From Bermanella marisrubri (GTDB lineage Bacteria; Pseudomonadota; Gammaproteobacteria; Pseudomonadales; Oceanobacteraceae): DNA of 64,000 nucleotides. The number at the start of each line of letters is the position of its first letter. Position 1 is the first letter of the stretch. Made by a program: the position numbers and the translations under genes. Under the pieces are notes generated by a model. That model did no database searches. It was not told where the DNA came from and saw only the letters and a program-made list of their open reading frames with translations. Shown here piece by piece: positions 34,604 through 44,207 of the stretch. The stretch lies in contig NZ_CP051183.1 in the NCBI RefSeq assembly GCF_012295615.1, positions 2,631,001 to 2,695,000 on the forward strand. The letters run 5' to 3'.

Positions 34604-34632
34604 TACCACACCCTTCCATCCTTCATTAACTG

Positions 34633-35115
34633 CTAGTGCTGATGACCACCAACGCCGTGGACATGACCATGGCTTAACTCTTCTGCTTCAGCAGCACGCA
34701 CTTCTTCAATACTGATATCGAAGGTCAGTGTTTTACCCGCCAATGGATGGTTGGTATCCACATCCACATTGAATTTGCCCACTTTAACAATGGTCACGTC
34801 ACGCAAGCCTTTATCGGTATTCACTTTGACCGCCATGCCCTTTTGCAGCTTGCCTTTTGTCGCCAAGTGCTTAATGGGAATGCGCTGAACACCCTCTTCA
34901 TTGCGCATGCCATAGGCTTTTTCGGGAGGCAACGTCACTTGGAACTGATCACCTTCGTTTTTGCCTACGAACTCGGCTTCAAGGGCGGGAAGAATATTAT
35001 TGTGACCATGTAGGTACGTCATGGGATGACTACCGGTACTGGTCTCAAAGGTCTGGCCATCTTCACCGCTTAGCGTGTAGTGAAAATACACAACTTTATC
35101 TTTTTCGATACTCAT
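34633..35115 (-). CDS. slyD: FKBP-type peptidyl-prolyl isomerase SlyD
   Basis: 160 residues: FKBP start (DKVVYFHYTLSGEDGQTFETS), YLHGHNNILPALE, the inserted-in-flap segment, and a His-rich metal-binding tail (HGHVHGVGGHQH). SlyD is a cytosolic chaperone and prolyl isomerase that delivers nickel to hydrogenase in E. coli. The His tail here is shorter than in E. coli SlyD. Confidence 0.94.
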   Translation of the reverse strand: MSIEKDKVVYFHYTLSGEDGQTFETSTGSHPMTYLHGHNNILPALEAEFVGKNEGDQFQVTLPPEKAYGMRNEEGVQRIPIKHLATKGKLQKGMAVKVNTDKGLRDVTIVKVGKFNVDVDTNHPLAGKTLTFDISIEEVRAAEAEELSHGHVHGVGGHQH

Positions 35116-35158
35116 TACTGCTTCCTAATAAAACATAAGCTCAGAGATCACTCTTGGC

Positions 35159-35833
35159 TTACCAAGGGAGTGTTTGGCCGTTGCTATGCCAAAAACCACC
35201 GGTATTTTCTAAGGTTAATTCTTCAATACGCTGCAACAAACCTGATGCCGCTTGCTCAGGAGTCAGGTCACCGTTGAATCCAACCATGCGAGTTTGTACA
35301 AAGCCTGGGTGCAATTGGGCAACAGCTATCCCTTTAGGCTTAAGATCCATGGCAAGAGATTTACCAAACGCATTCAGCGCGGCTTTACTAGCCCGATAAC
35401 CATAATAGCCACCGCTGGTATTATCTTCGATACTACCCATACGGCTGGTTATGTTGGCAATTTTACCACCTTCGCCCATCAATGGCAGAACCGCTTCTGC
35501 GAGCTTTAAAGGTGCCAAGGCATTGATTTCAAACTGTGCGCGAATCGTATCAAGATTTAATTCGTCTAGACTTTCCGATTCCAAAAGACCTGCATTATTA
35601 ATCAGGCAATCTACCTTCTCACCGTCCGCAAGGCTTAGTTGAATAACCTGTGTTAATTGGGCAACCGCTTCATCATTGGTAATATCGATACCACTGATGA
35701 TTTGATCGGCAATGGCCTCAAGCTCTTCTGATTCTTCTCGACAAACAGCAATCAGCTCGTGACCTTGTTCATGAAGTTGCTGCGCCATGGCCAAGCCGAT
35801 ACCGCGGTTTGCACCTGTGATGACAACACGCAT
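35159..35833 (-). CDS. SDR-family oxidoreductase
   Basis: 224 residues. NADP site TGANRGIG at residues 6-13, NNAG at about 80, and the catalytic pattern Ser (ITSRMGS), Tyr-x-x-x-Lys (YGYRASKAAL). The C-terminal QTRMVGFNG fits the C-signal/short SDRs. The substrate is unknown. The gene is next to slyD on the same strand, 43 bases away. Confidence 0.93.
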   Translation of the reverse strand: MRVVITGANRGIGLAMAQQLHEQGHELIAVCREESEELEAIADQIISGIDITNDEAVAQLTQVIQLSLADGEKVDCLINNAGLLESESLDELNLDTIRAQFEINALAPLKLAEAVLPLMGEGGKIANITSRMGSIEDNTSGGYYGYRASKAALNAFGKSLAMDLKPKGIAVAQLHPGFVQTRMVGFNGDLTPEQAASGLLQRIEELTLENTGGFWHSNGQTLPW

Positions 35834-35891
35834 TGCATACCTCCTATAATTCTCTTTAAATAGTCATTCATTCTCAGCTGTGTATTGTGAC

Positions 35892-36485
35892 ATGGATAAA
35901 CCGGTTTGCCAGCCTTGTTTGCGTAATCAAGAACCTATTTGCAATTGTCTCGCGGAACACTTTGTTGAAAAAGGTAAGGTGCTAGAGCTGGCCAGCGGCA
36001 CAGGGCAACATTGCGTGTATTTTGCCCAACACCTACCGCACTTGATTTGGCAAAGCAGCGAATTGGCGGACAATTTGGGTGGTATACGTGCTTGGATTAG
36101 CGAGGCTGGTCTAGACAATACCCCTAGCCCGATCGCACTGAATATCAATCAAGATCATTGGCCAAACGAACGCTATGACTACGCGTTCTGTGCCAATCTT
36201 CTGCATTTTGTCACCGCTGACACGGTACAAACCCTATTCACTCAAGTCGCTAAGGTTCTAAAACAAGACGGTCTATTGGCTTGCTATGGTCCCATCAATG
36301 AACATGGCTATACCAGTGAGGGGAATCGACAATTGGATACTTGGCTTAAGCAAGATATTCACCCTGATGCCGGTATTAAAGAAATTGATTCTCTATGTTC
36401 ATGGGCAACTGAGGCGGGCTTAAACTTCTTCAAGATTGAGCGTCTTCCTGCCAACAATGTGATTGTATTATTTCACAAGAAATAA
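35892..36485 (+). CDS. DUF938 SAM-dependent methyltransferase-like protein
   Basis: 197 residues from the ATG at 35892 (a GTG four codons earlier is possible). ELASGTGQHCVYFAQHLP is the SAM-binding glycine loop, and CANLLHFV the following strand. PINEHGYTSEGNRQLDTWL is characteristic of DUF938. The substrate is not known. It is convergent with the alkD-like gene (eight bases between stops). Confidence 0.87.
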   Translation: MDKPVCQPCLRNQEPICNCLAEHFVEKGKVLELASGTGQHCVYFAQHLPHLIWQSSELADNLGGIRAWISEAGLDNTPSPIALNINQDHWPNERYDYAFCANLLHFVTADTVQTLFTQVAKVLKQDGLLACYGPINEHGYTSEGNRQLDTWLKQDIHPDAGIKEIDSLCSWATEAGLNFFKIERLPANNVIVLFHKK

Positions 36486-36493
36486 AAAAGGAC

Positions 36494-37609
36494 TTAACAG
36501 CCTTCAAGTGTGAAGCTTTGCCTAGCCACTTCTTGACCATTGACCAAGATGGCTAACTCATGGTGCCCGTTATAATAGCGTCGTGTTGTTACAGGCTTAA
36601 TAGCATGGCTGCGCTCGCCGTTAAATTCTCCAGTATTACTTAGCTGAGTATTTTTCCACTTGAATACCTTAGGCGCCAAACTGCCATTGGCTTTCTGAAA
36701 ATCAATTAAGTAATCGATAATGACAGGGCTTTTGGGTGTGGATTGAAAGCAAAAAGAAAATGCTAACTTATCACCATACTGGACAACCGGTGTAAGAATA
36801 CTTAACTCACCATCTGCTACCACTAATGGCTTATAGCCAAGCATATTAAGAGTGCCTGCATGGCCCTGCTTAATCAGTGTACGGCAGGCATGGCGAATGA
36901 CTTTTTCTCGATGTTTATTTTGTGGCTCGACCCAATTTTGCAACTGGTTTTGCAACCAATCCGGATGGTCTTTTGCGATGTCGTTTAAATGATTAGCAAC
37001 ACTTAGGCGAACATAATCGCTAGAATCATCTTTTAGCCTTTCCAATAGCGGCCATGTCTTTTCTGGACGCTTAATAAAACTGGTCAGCTGAAATCCCCAA
37101 GGTAGTCGAGGACGTGTACCTTCAGAAACCAATCTGCGCACATGATGATTATCATGTTCACACCAGTTTTCTAAATGCTTTAAAACCTGATCTTCATCTG
37201 CCAATAGTAAATGACGAATAGCGAACTCCGCACTGAATAGTGCAGTAATATCCGCAAGCGCTTGCAGCGCGATAGGAATGTCTTCAACTCCGTACTTTCC
37301 TATGTATTCTTTTATCGGAAGACTCTGCCAGCTACGCAAGCCTGAGCGTTTTACTTGCTCACTTAGTGGATCAAACTCTTCACACGCGGCTACTAGGTCT
37401 TGGCAGTTTTGCTCAAAATTAGAGGAAAGTGTTTGCTGTAATACTTCTGCTATTTGGCGATTGCGCTGCATCAAGGATAATTCATCCAAGTCTTCACTGG
37501 CCAATTCGATGAAGCGTTGCTTATCAAATGCTGTATTTTGACTTTTGATCGCATCAGCGATAGCAACAATGGCACTACGACCAAGGTTCTCTTTAAAAGC
37601 TTCAGCCAT
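36494..37609 (-). CDS. AlkD-like DNA alkylation repair protein
   Basis: 371 residues of HEAT-like helical repeats. HHVRRLVSEGTRPRLPWGFQL and SSDYVRLSVANHLNDIAKDHP are the AlkD-type segments holding the DNA and the nearby conserved Trp/Asp. The C-terminal 90 residues (GELSILTPVVQYGDKLAFSF on) add a beta-sandwich like domain not in B. cereus AlkD. It would excise N3- and N7-alkyl purines. The ATG overlaps the end of the hyi-like gene by eight bases. Confidence 0.85.
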   Translation of the reverse strand: MAEAFKENLGRSAIVAIADAIKSQNTAFDKQRFIELASEDLDELSLMQRNRQIAEVLQQTLSSNFEQNCQDLVAACEEFDPLSEQVKRSGLRSWQSLPIKEYIGKYGVEDIPIALQALADITALFSAEFAIRHLLLADEDQVLKHLENWCEHDNHHVRRLVSEGTRPRLPWGFQLTSFIKRPEKTWPLLERLKDDSSDYVRLSVANHLNDIAKDHPDWLQNQLQNWVEPQNKHREKVIRHACRTLIKQGHAGTLNMLGYKPLVVADGELSILTPVVQYGDKLAFSFCFQSTPKSPVIIDYLIDFQKANGSLAPKVFKWKNTQLSNTGEFNGERSHAIKPVTTRRYYNGHHELAILVNGQEVARQSFTLEGC

Positions 37610-38417
37610 TACCGTGCACTTCTATTTGGGTTTGCAGCCAATCTAAGTCCAGGTTTTCCATCCAAGCTAAGCTGTCTTCGGTCTTCCCAGTAGGTTTGTA
37701 TTCAGCTGCTACATACCCCTTATAATGGCTATGCTGGATATCATTAAATAAGCTTTTAAAATTTAAATTACCACTGAGCGGTTCACCTCGCCCTGGATAA
37801 TCCGCAAACTGAATATGCCCTATAAGGTGCCCATGGTTGCGAATTTGTTCATCCACATTACCGTCCATAATATGCATATGATAGACATCAAATTGCATTT
37901 TAATATTCGGATGATCAAGCTCCGTTAATACATCTAGCATTTGCTGAGTATTGTGGATAAGGAATCCCGGCATATCCTTGGTATTGATTGCCTCAAAGAC
38001 GACTAAGATATGATGCTTTGCTAATGCGCTTGCAGCTTTAACTAAATTCTTTTTAAAGACTTCGGTATATACTTCTGCCTCGCCTGCATGATCGCATCGA
38101 CCTGGCAGTACATTAACGCATTTTACCCCTAACGCTTTCGCGTATTGAAAGCCAAGCTTGATAGCCTCTTCGAATTCTTTTTCTTTACCTGGAACGCACG
38201 CTAAACCTTCCCCGCCTTGCATTAAGTCCCCTGCCGGTAAATTTATGAGGCACACATCGACGTTGGCCGCCTCCTTGGCCTTGACTAAGTCTTCAATTTT
38301 TTCTTCGTAGGGAAATTGAATCTCTACCGTTTTAAAACCAGCGTCTTTGGCTTTTTGAAAACGCTGTAATAAAGGGACTTCGGTAAACATCAATGATAAA
38401 TTCGCTGCTAAACGCAT
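37602..38417 (-). CDS. hyi: Hydroxypyruvate isomerase-family protein
   Basis: 271 residues of the AP-endonuclease-2 TIM-barrel family. Motifs AANLSLMFTEVP, GVKCVNVLPGR, VFEAINTKDMPGFLI, MQFDVYHMHIMDGN and HIQFADYPGRGEP with the metal ligands (Glu, Asp, His, Glu) match Hyi/OtnI. It interconverts hydroxypyruvate and tartronate semialdehyde, or 2-oxo-tetronate. The neighbouring GlxR-type reductase supports the glyoxylate/tartronate-semialdehyde route. Glyoxylate carboligase is not in the window. Confidence 0.9.
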   Translation of the reverse strand: MRLAANLSLMFTEVPLLQRFQKAKDAGFKTVEIQFPYEEKIEDLVKAKEAANVDVCLINLPAGDLMQGGEGLACVPGKEKEFEEAIKLGFQYAKALGVKCVNVLPGRCDHAGEAEVYTEVFKKNLVKAASALAKHHILVVFEAINTKDMPGFLIHNTQQMLDVLTELDHPNIKMQFDVYHMHIMDGNVDEQIRNHGHLIGHIQFADYPGRGEPLSGNLNFKSLFNDIQHSHYKGYVAAEYKPTGKTEDSLAWMENLDLDWLQTQIEVHGNG

Positions 38418-38430
38418 GGGGTTGTCCTCT

Positions 38431-39300
38431 TTATTTTTCTAGCAAGGCTTCATACAGCATAACAAGGGTTGACGGATCTTGCTCGGCGAAGCCTCTCGCG
38501 GCATGCTGTCGCATAAGCTCGGCGCCTAAGCCAGCCATAGGCACACTGCTAGTCATATCATGAGCTAGTGTATTGGCCATATCTAAATCTTTGAGCAGGG
38601 TTTTGACTTTCCATTTAACTTCATCAAAATCCTGCTCTGCCATTCTTGGACCCGTGAGTTGCAATGGAAGACTATCGGCAAATCCACCCTTCAAGGCTTC
38701 TGGTAAACGCGCTGCATCCACTCCAGACTTTTTAGCCAATGCCATGACTTCTGCCATCACTAATACATTGCAACTTACCAGCATTTGATTACAGATTTTA
38801 CTAGTTTGCCCTGCCCCATTAGGACCCATATGAGTAATGCGTTGTCCTAGGTTTTGCAAAATAGGCTCTATCGTTTTCAAGATATGAGTATCGCCACCCA
38901 CCATAATCGCCAAACTACCAGCCTCTGCGCCAGCTACACCGCCAGACACGGGACTATCGATCCATGCACATTGCTTGGCCTCAACTGACGTTGCAAGCTG
39001 TCGAGTGGCTGCAGGACTAATAGAACTGAAATCAACAATGATTTGCTTCGGTTTTAGATAAGGTAAAGCCTCAGCCATGACACTCTCTACTGCTAGCGTA
39101 TCGCTTACACAAAGCATAATGATGTCGACGCTGGAAACCAGAGATTCGATACTGTCCACCGCTTTTGCCCCCTGCTCTTGTAGAGCCTGGGTTTTACTTG
39201 GCGTACGGTTATAAACCGTTAAATCACAATGGGCCGCCAACAAGCGCTGACACATTGGCAACCCCATAAGACCTATACCAATAAAGCCGATCTTTTCCAT
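38431..39300 (-). CDS. NAD(P)-dependent beta-hydroxyacid dehydrogenase, GlxR/GarR type
   Basis: 289 residues from the ATG at 39300. The glycine loop GFIGIGLMGLPM is at residues 4-15 (GxGxxG), DSPVSGGVAGAEAGSL is the substrate loop, and GPNGAGQTSKICNQML contains the catalytic Lys. This is the pattern of tartronate semialdehyde reductase. A longer open frame to 39471 lacks family homology and is not used. The gene lies 13 bases before the hyi-like gene, which would supply its substrate, and the two form an operon with the AlkD gene. Confidence 0.9.
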   Translation of the reverse strand: MEKIGFIGIGLMGLPMCQRLLAAHCDLTVYNRTPSKTQALQEQGAKAVDSIESLVSSVDIIMLCVSDTLAVESVMAEALPYLKPKQIIVDFSSISPAATRQLATSVEAKQCAWIDSPVSGGVAGAEAGSLAIMVGGDTHILKTIEPILQNLGQRITHMGPNGAGQTSKICNQMLVSCNVLVMAEVMALAKKSGVDAARLPEALKGGFADSLPLQLTGPRMAEQDFDEVKWKVKTLLKDLDMANTLAHDMTSSVPMAGLGAELMRQHAARGFAEQDPSTLVMLYEALLEK

Positions 39301-39440
39301 ACTGTTATCCCGTTGGCAATTTGTCGCCAGTTTATCAGGTAATCTAGAAGCAACAAAAATTAGCGATTCCAAGTGCCTTGGCCTAGGCTTATTGGAGGAC
39401 AATTCGAGCACTTCGATAAAGGACGATAGGAGCCTAAGTG

Positions 39441-40268
39441 ATGGATTTCGATGCGATTTTTGCGAAATCACCCCCTTTACCCAGCATTCCTAAGGTGGTT
39501 CAGGATCTCATTGAGACCTTTAATCATGATGATTTTGATATGGATGACATTGCCACCAAAATCAGCATGGACCCAGTATTAACCGCTAAAGTTCTACGCT
39601 TAGCCAACAGCGCACACTATGGTGTCAGCCGCACAATAGGCAGCACATCAGAAGCATCCGTACTGCTTGGGTTTTCAACTTTGCGCACATTAGTCTTGGC
39701 GTCTGGCATCTCTGGTGCGATTAAAACACCACCTGAATTTGATCGAGAGGGCTATTGGAATGATAACTTTGCCGTTGCTGCAATTGCACGATGGCTGGCT
39801 CCTTATTGTGGAATTAATGGCGAGACAGCCTTTACCGCAGGTATGCTCCATTCTATTGGCGAGCTTATTTTACAATTGGTGCTTCCTGATGAAGCGAAGA
39901 AAGTTGAAAAAGCCATGCAGTTTGGCGGTAAAAGATTGGATCTTGAGAACGCTATGCTGGGATATAACTATGCGGAAATCGGTGCAGAACTCGCCAAACG
40001 TTGGAAGTTTCCAAACGATATTGTAAATGGTATCTGTCAGCACCCGAATCCTTTGAATTTTGATCCTATCTCACCGCTGGCAGGGCTACTGCATATTTCA
40101 TGTTATATACATGAGAGTCACAAACAAAAACTCAGTGATGATGAAATTTTAGAAGACTTCCCAACAACTGTCGCCCATGCCATTGATATGGATTCAGTCA
40201 ATGCCAAGGCTGATATCGAGCAACTGCATGACGTAGAATCTGGAATGGATTTGTTGTTTACGACGTAG
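39441..40268 (+). CDS. HDOD-domain signalling protein
   Basis: 275 residues from the ATG with AGGAGCC upstream. HDOD family hallmarks: PSIPKVVQDLIETFNHDD at the start, the KISMDPVLTAKVLRLANSAHYG core, LGFSTLRTLVLASG and LHSIGELILQLVLPDEA. The HD-like catalytic residues are not all there, as normal for HDOD. It probably acts in regulation or chemotaxis-type signalling. Its stop region overlaps the convergent MFS gene's stop by 11 bases. Confidence 0.9.
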   Translation: MDFDAIFAKSPPLPSIPKVVQDLIETFNHDDFDMDDIATKISMDPVLTAKVLRLANSAHYGVSRTIGSTSEASVLLGFSTLRTLVLASGISGAIKTPPEFDREGYWNDNFAVAAIARWLAPYCGINGETAFTAGMLHSIGELILQLVLPDEAKKVEKAMQFGGKRLDLENAMLGYNYAEIGAELAKRWKFPNDIVNGICQHPNPLNFDPISPLAGLLHISCYIHESHKQKLSDDEILEDFPTTVAHAIDMDSVNAKADIEQLHDVESGMDLLFTT

Positions 40269-41448
40269 TCGCACTTCGAGAAGAGAAATACCAGCGCCCA
40301 ATGAAAAATAAAGCAACTAAAAGCATTGGCACAGAGACTAGGTTTAGTGCAAACCAACCAAAACCGAATACGATACTACCTGCGGCAATAGACGCTATCG
40401 CTTGAGTACCAAAAACCATCAGCTCGTTGACGCCTTGAATGCGAAAGCGCTCAGAAGGAGCATAGCTTTGCGCCAACAATCCCGTTCCGCCCACAAATAA
40501 AAAATTCCAGCCAACACCCAAAAACACAAGTGCAAACCAGTAGCCCCAGTAGCTTTGATCCAATATAGCCATGGTTATAGCAAGTACCATGGCCAGTAGG
40601 CCCAAGAACAGAAGTGTATGAGTCCGAATATATTTCAATAAAAAAGGCGCAAACAAAGAAGGTAAAAACATAGCCATTATGTGGCTTTGCAAAACTGTTT
40701 TGGTATCTTGCAACGCAAAGTTTTGAATCTCACTCATACTAACCGGAGTCGCCGTCATGATTAAACTCATTACAGCGTAGGCAACGGCAGCACTTGCGAT
40801 AGCCGCGGCTATCGCCGGTGTTTTTAGTAGCTGTGAAAGTGGTCGACCTTCTGTTTTAGAAAAATTTTCTTGTACATCAGCGAATGCCATAACACTCAAG
40901 AGCAGCAGTAAAATCATGTGACATAAAGCCAATAAAACAAAGCTACCGCTGTAATCTACCTCTAAAAGGTCTTTGCCCCACAGCGCAATTTCTGGACCGA
41001 ACCAAGCAGCAAACAAACCACCAATCATAATAATACTGGCGGTAATAGAGGCGAGCTCCGCTGTAACGAACTCTAACGCTGCAAAGCGAAACTGCTGAAC
41101 AAACGCTAGGTGCATGCCCAATAAAACAATGCTGAGGCAGACTCCCCAGAACAATTCATGACGAATACTGAATATGGCAAGAATGGAGCCTAGAATTGCT
41201 ACTAAGGTGGCGTAAATAAAACCTTGGCGGCGGCCTATACGCTGCATAATAAATGCCGCAGGCATACTGGCTAGAGCAGTACCAATTACTAAAGCAGCCA
41301 CAGGCAGTGTGGCCAACGCTGGGGTTGGCGCTATTTGAACTCCTATAAAGCCGCCAACAAAAATCACCATAGGTGCAGTAAGCATGCCTAAGGCTTGTGC
41401 TGCGATAAAGAAGTATACGGGGCCAGGTATCTGCTTTAGTACTTTCAC
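40258..41448 (-). CDS. MFS transporter
   Basis: 396 residues with about 12 hydrophobic segments. The motif MQRIGRRQGFIYATL matches the conserved loop between helices 2 and 3. LGVGWNFLFVGGTGLLAQSYAPSERF is typical of the bacterial YdhP/YnfM-like group. The substrate is not known. It ends 11 bases inside the HDOD gene and lies downstream of the nitronate monooxygenase gene, four bases apart, so it is in an operon with it. Confidence 0.88.
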   Translation of the reverse strand: MKVLKQIPGPVYFFIAAQALGMLTAPMVIFVGGFIGVQIAPTPALATLPVAALVIGTALASMPAAFIMQRIGRRQGFIYATLVAILGSILAIFSIRHELFWGVCLSIVLLGMHLAFVQQFRFAALEFVTAELASITASIIMIGGLFAAWFGPEIALWGKDLLEVDYSGSFVLLALCHMILLLLLSVMAFADVQENFSKTEGRPLSQLLKTPAIAAAIASAAVAYAVMSLIMTATPVSMSEIQNFALQDTKTVLQSHIMAMFLPSLFAPFLLKYIRTHTLLFLGLLAMVLAITMAILDQSYWGYWFALVFLGVGWNFLFVGGTGLLAQSYAPSERFRIQGVNELMVFGTQAIASIAAGSIVFGFGWFALNLVSVPMLLVALFFIGRWYFSSRSATTS

Positions 41449-41451
41449 ATA

Positions 41452-42486
41452 TTATCCAAGTTTTTGTTGATTCCCTTCATGTATCGTTTTTGCTTGATTT
41501 AAAACGCGATCCACGATTTCTTGCACACTGGGCTGATCTTCTATCAACCCTTGCGTTTGCCCAATGAACTGTACACCTTTTTGTAAGTCACCATCCACTG
41601 TTGCTGCCTGAATCTTTTCTGTGGCCGCACCAAACAAACTCAATAGTTTTACTTTATCAAACTGGACAATCAGACCCGCTAAAATGGTACGTACTGGCAT
41701 TTTCGCGATTTTTGCCGCTTTAACACTTAATAACGCCGCTTTAATGAAGCCCACAGGTTTTTTCATGGCTTTCTTAGCTGTTGGCGTTTTCATTACTCGG
41801 GCATACAAGCCATCAAAGTTATTGCCATATATCGTTTGATTTTCATCACGTTCGACCACGGCATCTTTTGTATTCTGATGCAACGGACTTTCTTTACTGG
41901 TCGCAAAACGAGATCCCATAGCGATAGCATCTGCACCCAAAGATAGAGCTGCCATTAAACCGCGACCATCTGCAAAACCACCGGTAGCAATAACAGGAAT
42001 CGAAACTTTGCTAGCGATCGCTGGCACCAATACTAGTGACGTCACATCGCCGCCATGTGCAGCCGCCTCATGACCGGTTACGAGCAAGGCATCTGCTCCC
42101 ATCTTCTCTGCACTTTTTGCATGCTTTTCGGTAACCACTGTGGCAATGACTTTACCACCATATTCGTGAGCCGCTTTTACTATCCAATCCCCTTTGCCTA
42201 AAGAGAAGTTGATAACAGGCACTTGCTCTTCTAATGCCACTTTAGCGTTATCAACGGCGCCCGGCATCATTAACGTTGCCCCAATACCAAATGGCTTATT
42301 GGTTAATGTACGTATTTTCTGAATCGCAGCTCGAGTTTCTTCTTTATTGAGTGGCCCCGTGGCTAGGATACCCAAACCGCCTGCGTTACTAACCGCTGCC
42401 ACAAGCTCTGGTGTGCTAATCCAGCTCATACCAGGCAATAGAATAGGATGCTCAATGCCTAACAATTCAGTAATACGTGTTTTCAT
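41452..42486 (-). CDS. Nitronate monooxygenase family flavoprotein
   Basis: 344 residues of the 2-nitropropane dioxygenase TIM barrel. ITELLGIEHPILLPGMSWIS and GGLGILATG start the FMN site; LVTGHEAAAHGGD carries the catalytic His; GGFADGRGLMAALSLGADAIAMGSRF binds the phosphate of FMN. The enzyme oxidises nitronates such as propionate-3-nitronate. An adjacent MFS gene could export or import a related compound. Confidence 0.92.
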   Translation of the reverse strand: MKTRITELLGIEHPILLPGMSWISTPELVAAVSNAGGLGILATGPLNKEETRAAIQKIRTLTNKPFGIGATLMMPGAVDNAKVALEEQVPVINFSLGKGDWIVKAAHEYGGKVIATVVTEKHAKSAEKMGADALLVTGHEAAAHGGDVTSLVLVPAIASKVSIPVIATGGFADGRGLMAALSLGADAIAMGSRFATSKESPLHQNTKDAVVERDENQTIYGNNFDGLYARVMKTPTAKKAMKKPVGFIKAALLSVKAAKIAKMPVRTILAGLIVQFDKVKLLSLFGAATEKIQAATVDGDLQKGVQFIGQTQGLIEDQPSVQEIVDRVLNQAKTIHEGNQQKLG

Positions 42487-42765
42487 ACTTTACCCCTAAT
42501 TCATCATTGCTTGGATTATAGCGCTTGAAAGTCAAATAGAAACTCGCTTAAATGAACAACTTATTAGCTTTTTCTAATTAATTTGAGCTTTATGGCGTCT
42601 ACCACTTCAGTTCGTACCTATTTTTTCACCATGCTTAGCTGGCTGCTGCTCGTCGCACTCAGCTAGGTTCAATCATGCCTGGCTGTTTGGCAGTCAGGTT
42701 ACTCTCTCGCCACACTCAACCTTTTTGCCAATCAGCCTGCATATAAATACACAAAGGAGTTTCTT

Positions 42766-43638
42766 GTGAATATTACGTTTAGACAGGGATTGGCACTGGC
42801 CTTAATGGCTAGCTTCATGTTTTCGCTAAAACCCATATTAATCAAACAAGCCTACGAGCTCGGTGCCAACAGCGAAGGTTTTATGGTGCTGCGTATGTGG
42901 TTTGCCTTTCCTTTTTATGCAGTGCTCATGCTGCTTTATATCAAGCCTTATAAAGGTGGCTTACGCTTAATTGCTTTAAGCGCGGCGGCTGGATTCATTG
43001 GCTACTTTTTATCAAGCTACTTAGATTTATTAGCACTTGAAACCATCAGTGCTCAAGCTGAGCGTATCATTCTCTATGCCTATCCAAGCCTAGTAGTGTT
43101 ATTGAAAGCACTATGGGACAAGCGACTTCCAAGTGTGCGAGTCGTTGTGGCCGTTGGCGTTGTCTATGCGGGCTTGCTTACATTGCTACCCGGTGAGTTC
43201 AATCTTACGGGTTCACCATTGGGTTTGTTTCTCATGATTGCCTGTGCATTCAGTTTTGCTACCTATGTATTGGTCAGCAAACCTTTGATTGAAAAAATGG
43301 GTGCCACATTATTTACTTCTGTTGCTATGGTGGCTTCTTGCTTGTTCACTCAAGTCAATCTGTTGCACACGCCAATAGCAACTATTATCGACTACCCTTG
43401 GGAAGTTTTTGCCTATGGCTTTGCGCTGGCATTTTTCTGCACGGTTATTCCAAGCTATGCCATGAGCAGTGCGATTAGTGTGATTGGCACAGAGAGAACC
43501 GCCATTACCGGCACAACGGGTCCCTTATTCACCACGATTTTGGCGGCCTTAATTTTAGGAGAAAGCATTACCCTTTTCCATATAACGGGTCTATTGCTCG
43601 TAATACTCGGCGTGTACTTGCTGAGTAAAAAAAGTTAG
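42766..43638 (+). CDS. EamA-family (DMT) transporter
   Basis: 290 residues, ten hydrophobic segments in two EamA repeats, ending GLLLVILGVYLLSKK. GTG start with AAAGGAG six bases upstream. The substrate is not known. The 279-base gap before it holds a small hydrophobic open frame (42592-42666) and a hairpin (42678-42698) of uncertain meaning. Confidence 0.9.
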   Translation: MNITFRQGLALALMASFMFSLKPILIKQAYELGANSEGFMVLRMWFAFPFYAVLMLLYIKPYKGGLRLIALSAAAGFIGYFLSSYLDLLALETISAQAERIILYAYPSLVVLLKALWDKRLPSVRVVVAVGVVYAGLLTLLPGEFNLTGSPLGLFLMIACAFSFATYVLVSKPLIEKMGATLFTSVAMVASCLFTQVNLLHTPIATIIDYPWEVFAYGFALAFFCTVIPSYAMSSAISVIGTERTAITGTTGPLFTTILAALILGESITLFHITGLLLVILGVYLLSKKS

Positions 43639-43654
43639 CTGTCTTTGCTCGCAA

Positions 43655-43687
43655 TAAAAAACCCTCGGCTCTCTAAAGCGGAGGGTT
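43655..43687 (-). terminator. Rho-independent terminator of the ilvIH operon
   Basis: On the minus strand AACCCTC...GAGGGTT (43660-43666 with 43681-43687) is followed by a run of six T. The distance to the ilvH stop (43715) is about 27 bases. Confidence 0.85.
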
Positions 43688-43714
43688 CATATTTAGCGAA
43701 GTTCGCAGAATACG

Positions 43715-44206
43715 TTACAAGCTTAAGGTCTTCTCTCCACGAGAAATACCAGATACACCTGTGCGAACGGTTTCTAATATACAGTTTTCACCGATAGCAT
43801 CGATGAAAGCTTCTAGCTTATCAGTCGAACCTGTTAACTGAATGGTATAAACGTTTGACGTAACATCCACGATTTGTCCGCGGAAAATATCGGCAGTACG
43901 TTTAATTTCAGCGCGCTGGGCACCGGATGCTTTGACTTTAATCAGCATCAGTTCACGCTCAATATGCGCACCTTCTGTTAAATCCACCAGCTTAACAACC
44001 GCAATCAATTTATTTAATTGCTTGGTGATTTGCTCGATAACACGATCCGGACCTGTGGTCGTGATCGTCATACGTGACAAACTTTCATCTTCGGTTGGTG
44101 CAACGGTTAGGGTTTCAATGTTGTATGAACGCTGTGCGAACAAACCAACAACGCGAGCCAATGCACCCGGTTCATTTTCCAACAGGATAGATATGATACG
44201 TCTCAT
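43715..44206 (-). CDS. ilvH: Acetolactate synthase 3 small (regulatory) subunit IlvH
   Basis: 163 residues, the same length as E. coli IlvH. ACT domain start RRIISILLENEPGALARVVGLF, then YNIETLTVAPTED. The second half has TADIFRGQIVDVT and ends with GVSGISRGEKTLSL. It binds valine and gives feedback inhibition of the IlvI catalytic subunit. It follows ilvI with one base between. Confidence 0.95.
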   Translation of the reverse strand: MRRIISILLENEPGALARVVGLFAQRSYNIETLTVAPTEDESLSRMTITTTGPDRVIEQITKQLNKLIAVVKLVDLTEGAHIERELMLIKVKASGAQRAEIKRTADIFRGQIVDVTSNVYTIQLTGSTDKLEAFIDAIGENCILETVRTGVSGISRGEKTLSL

Positions 44207-44207
44207 C

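Noticed and set aside
39301-39471. Longer N-terminus for the GlxR-like reductase
   Set aside because: The family begins at the ATG at 39300; the extension is basic and without homology, and it lies in the divergent promoter region of the HDOD gene.
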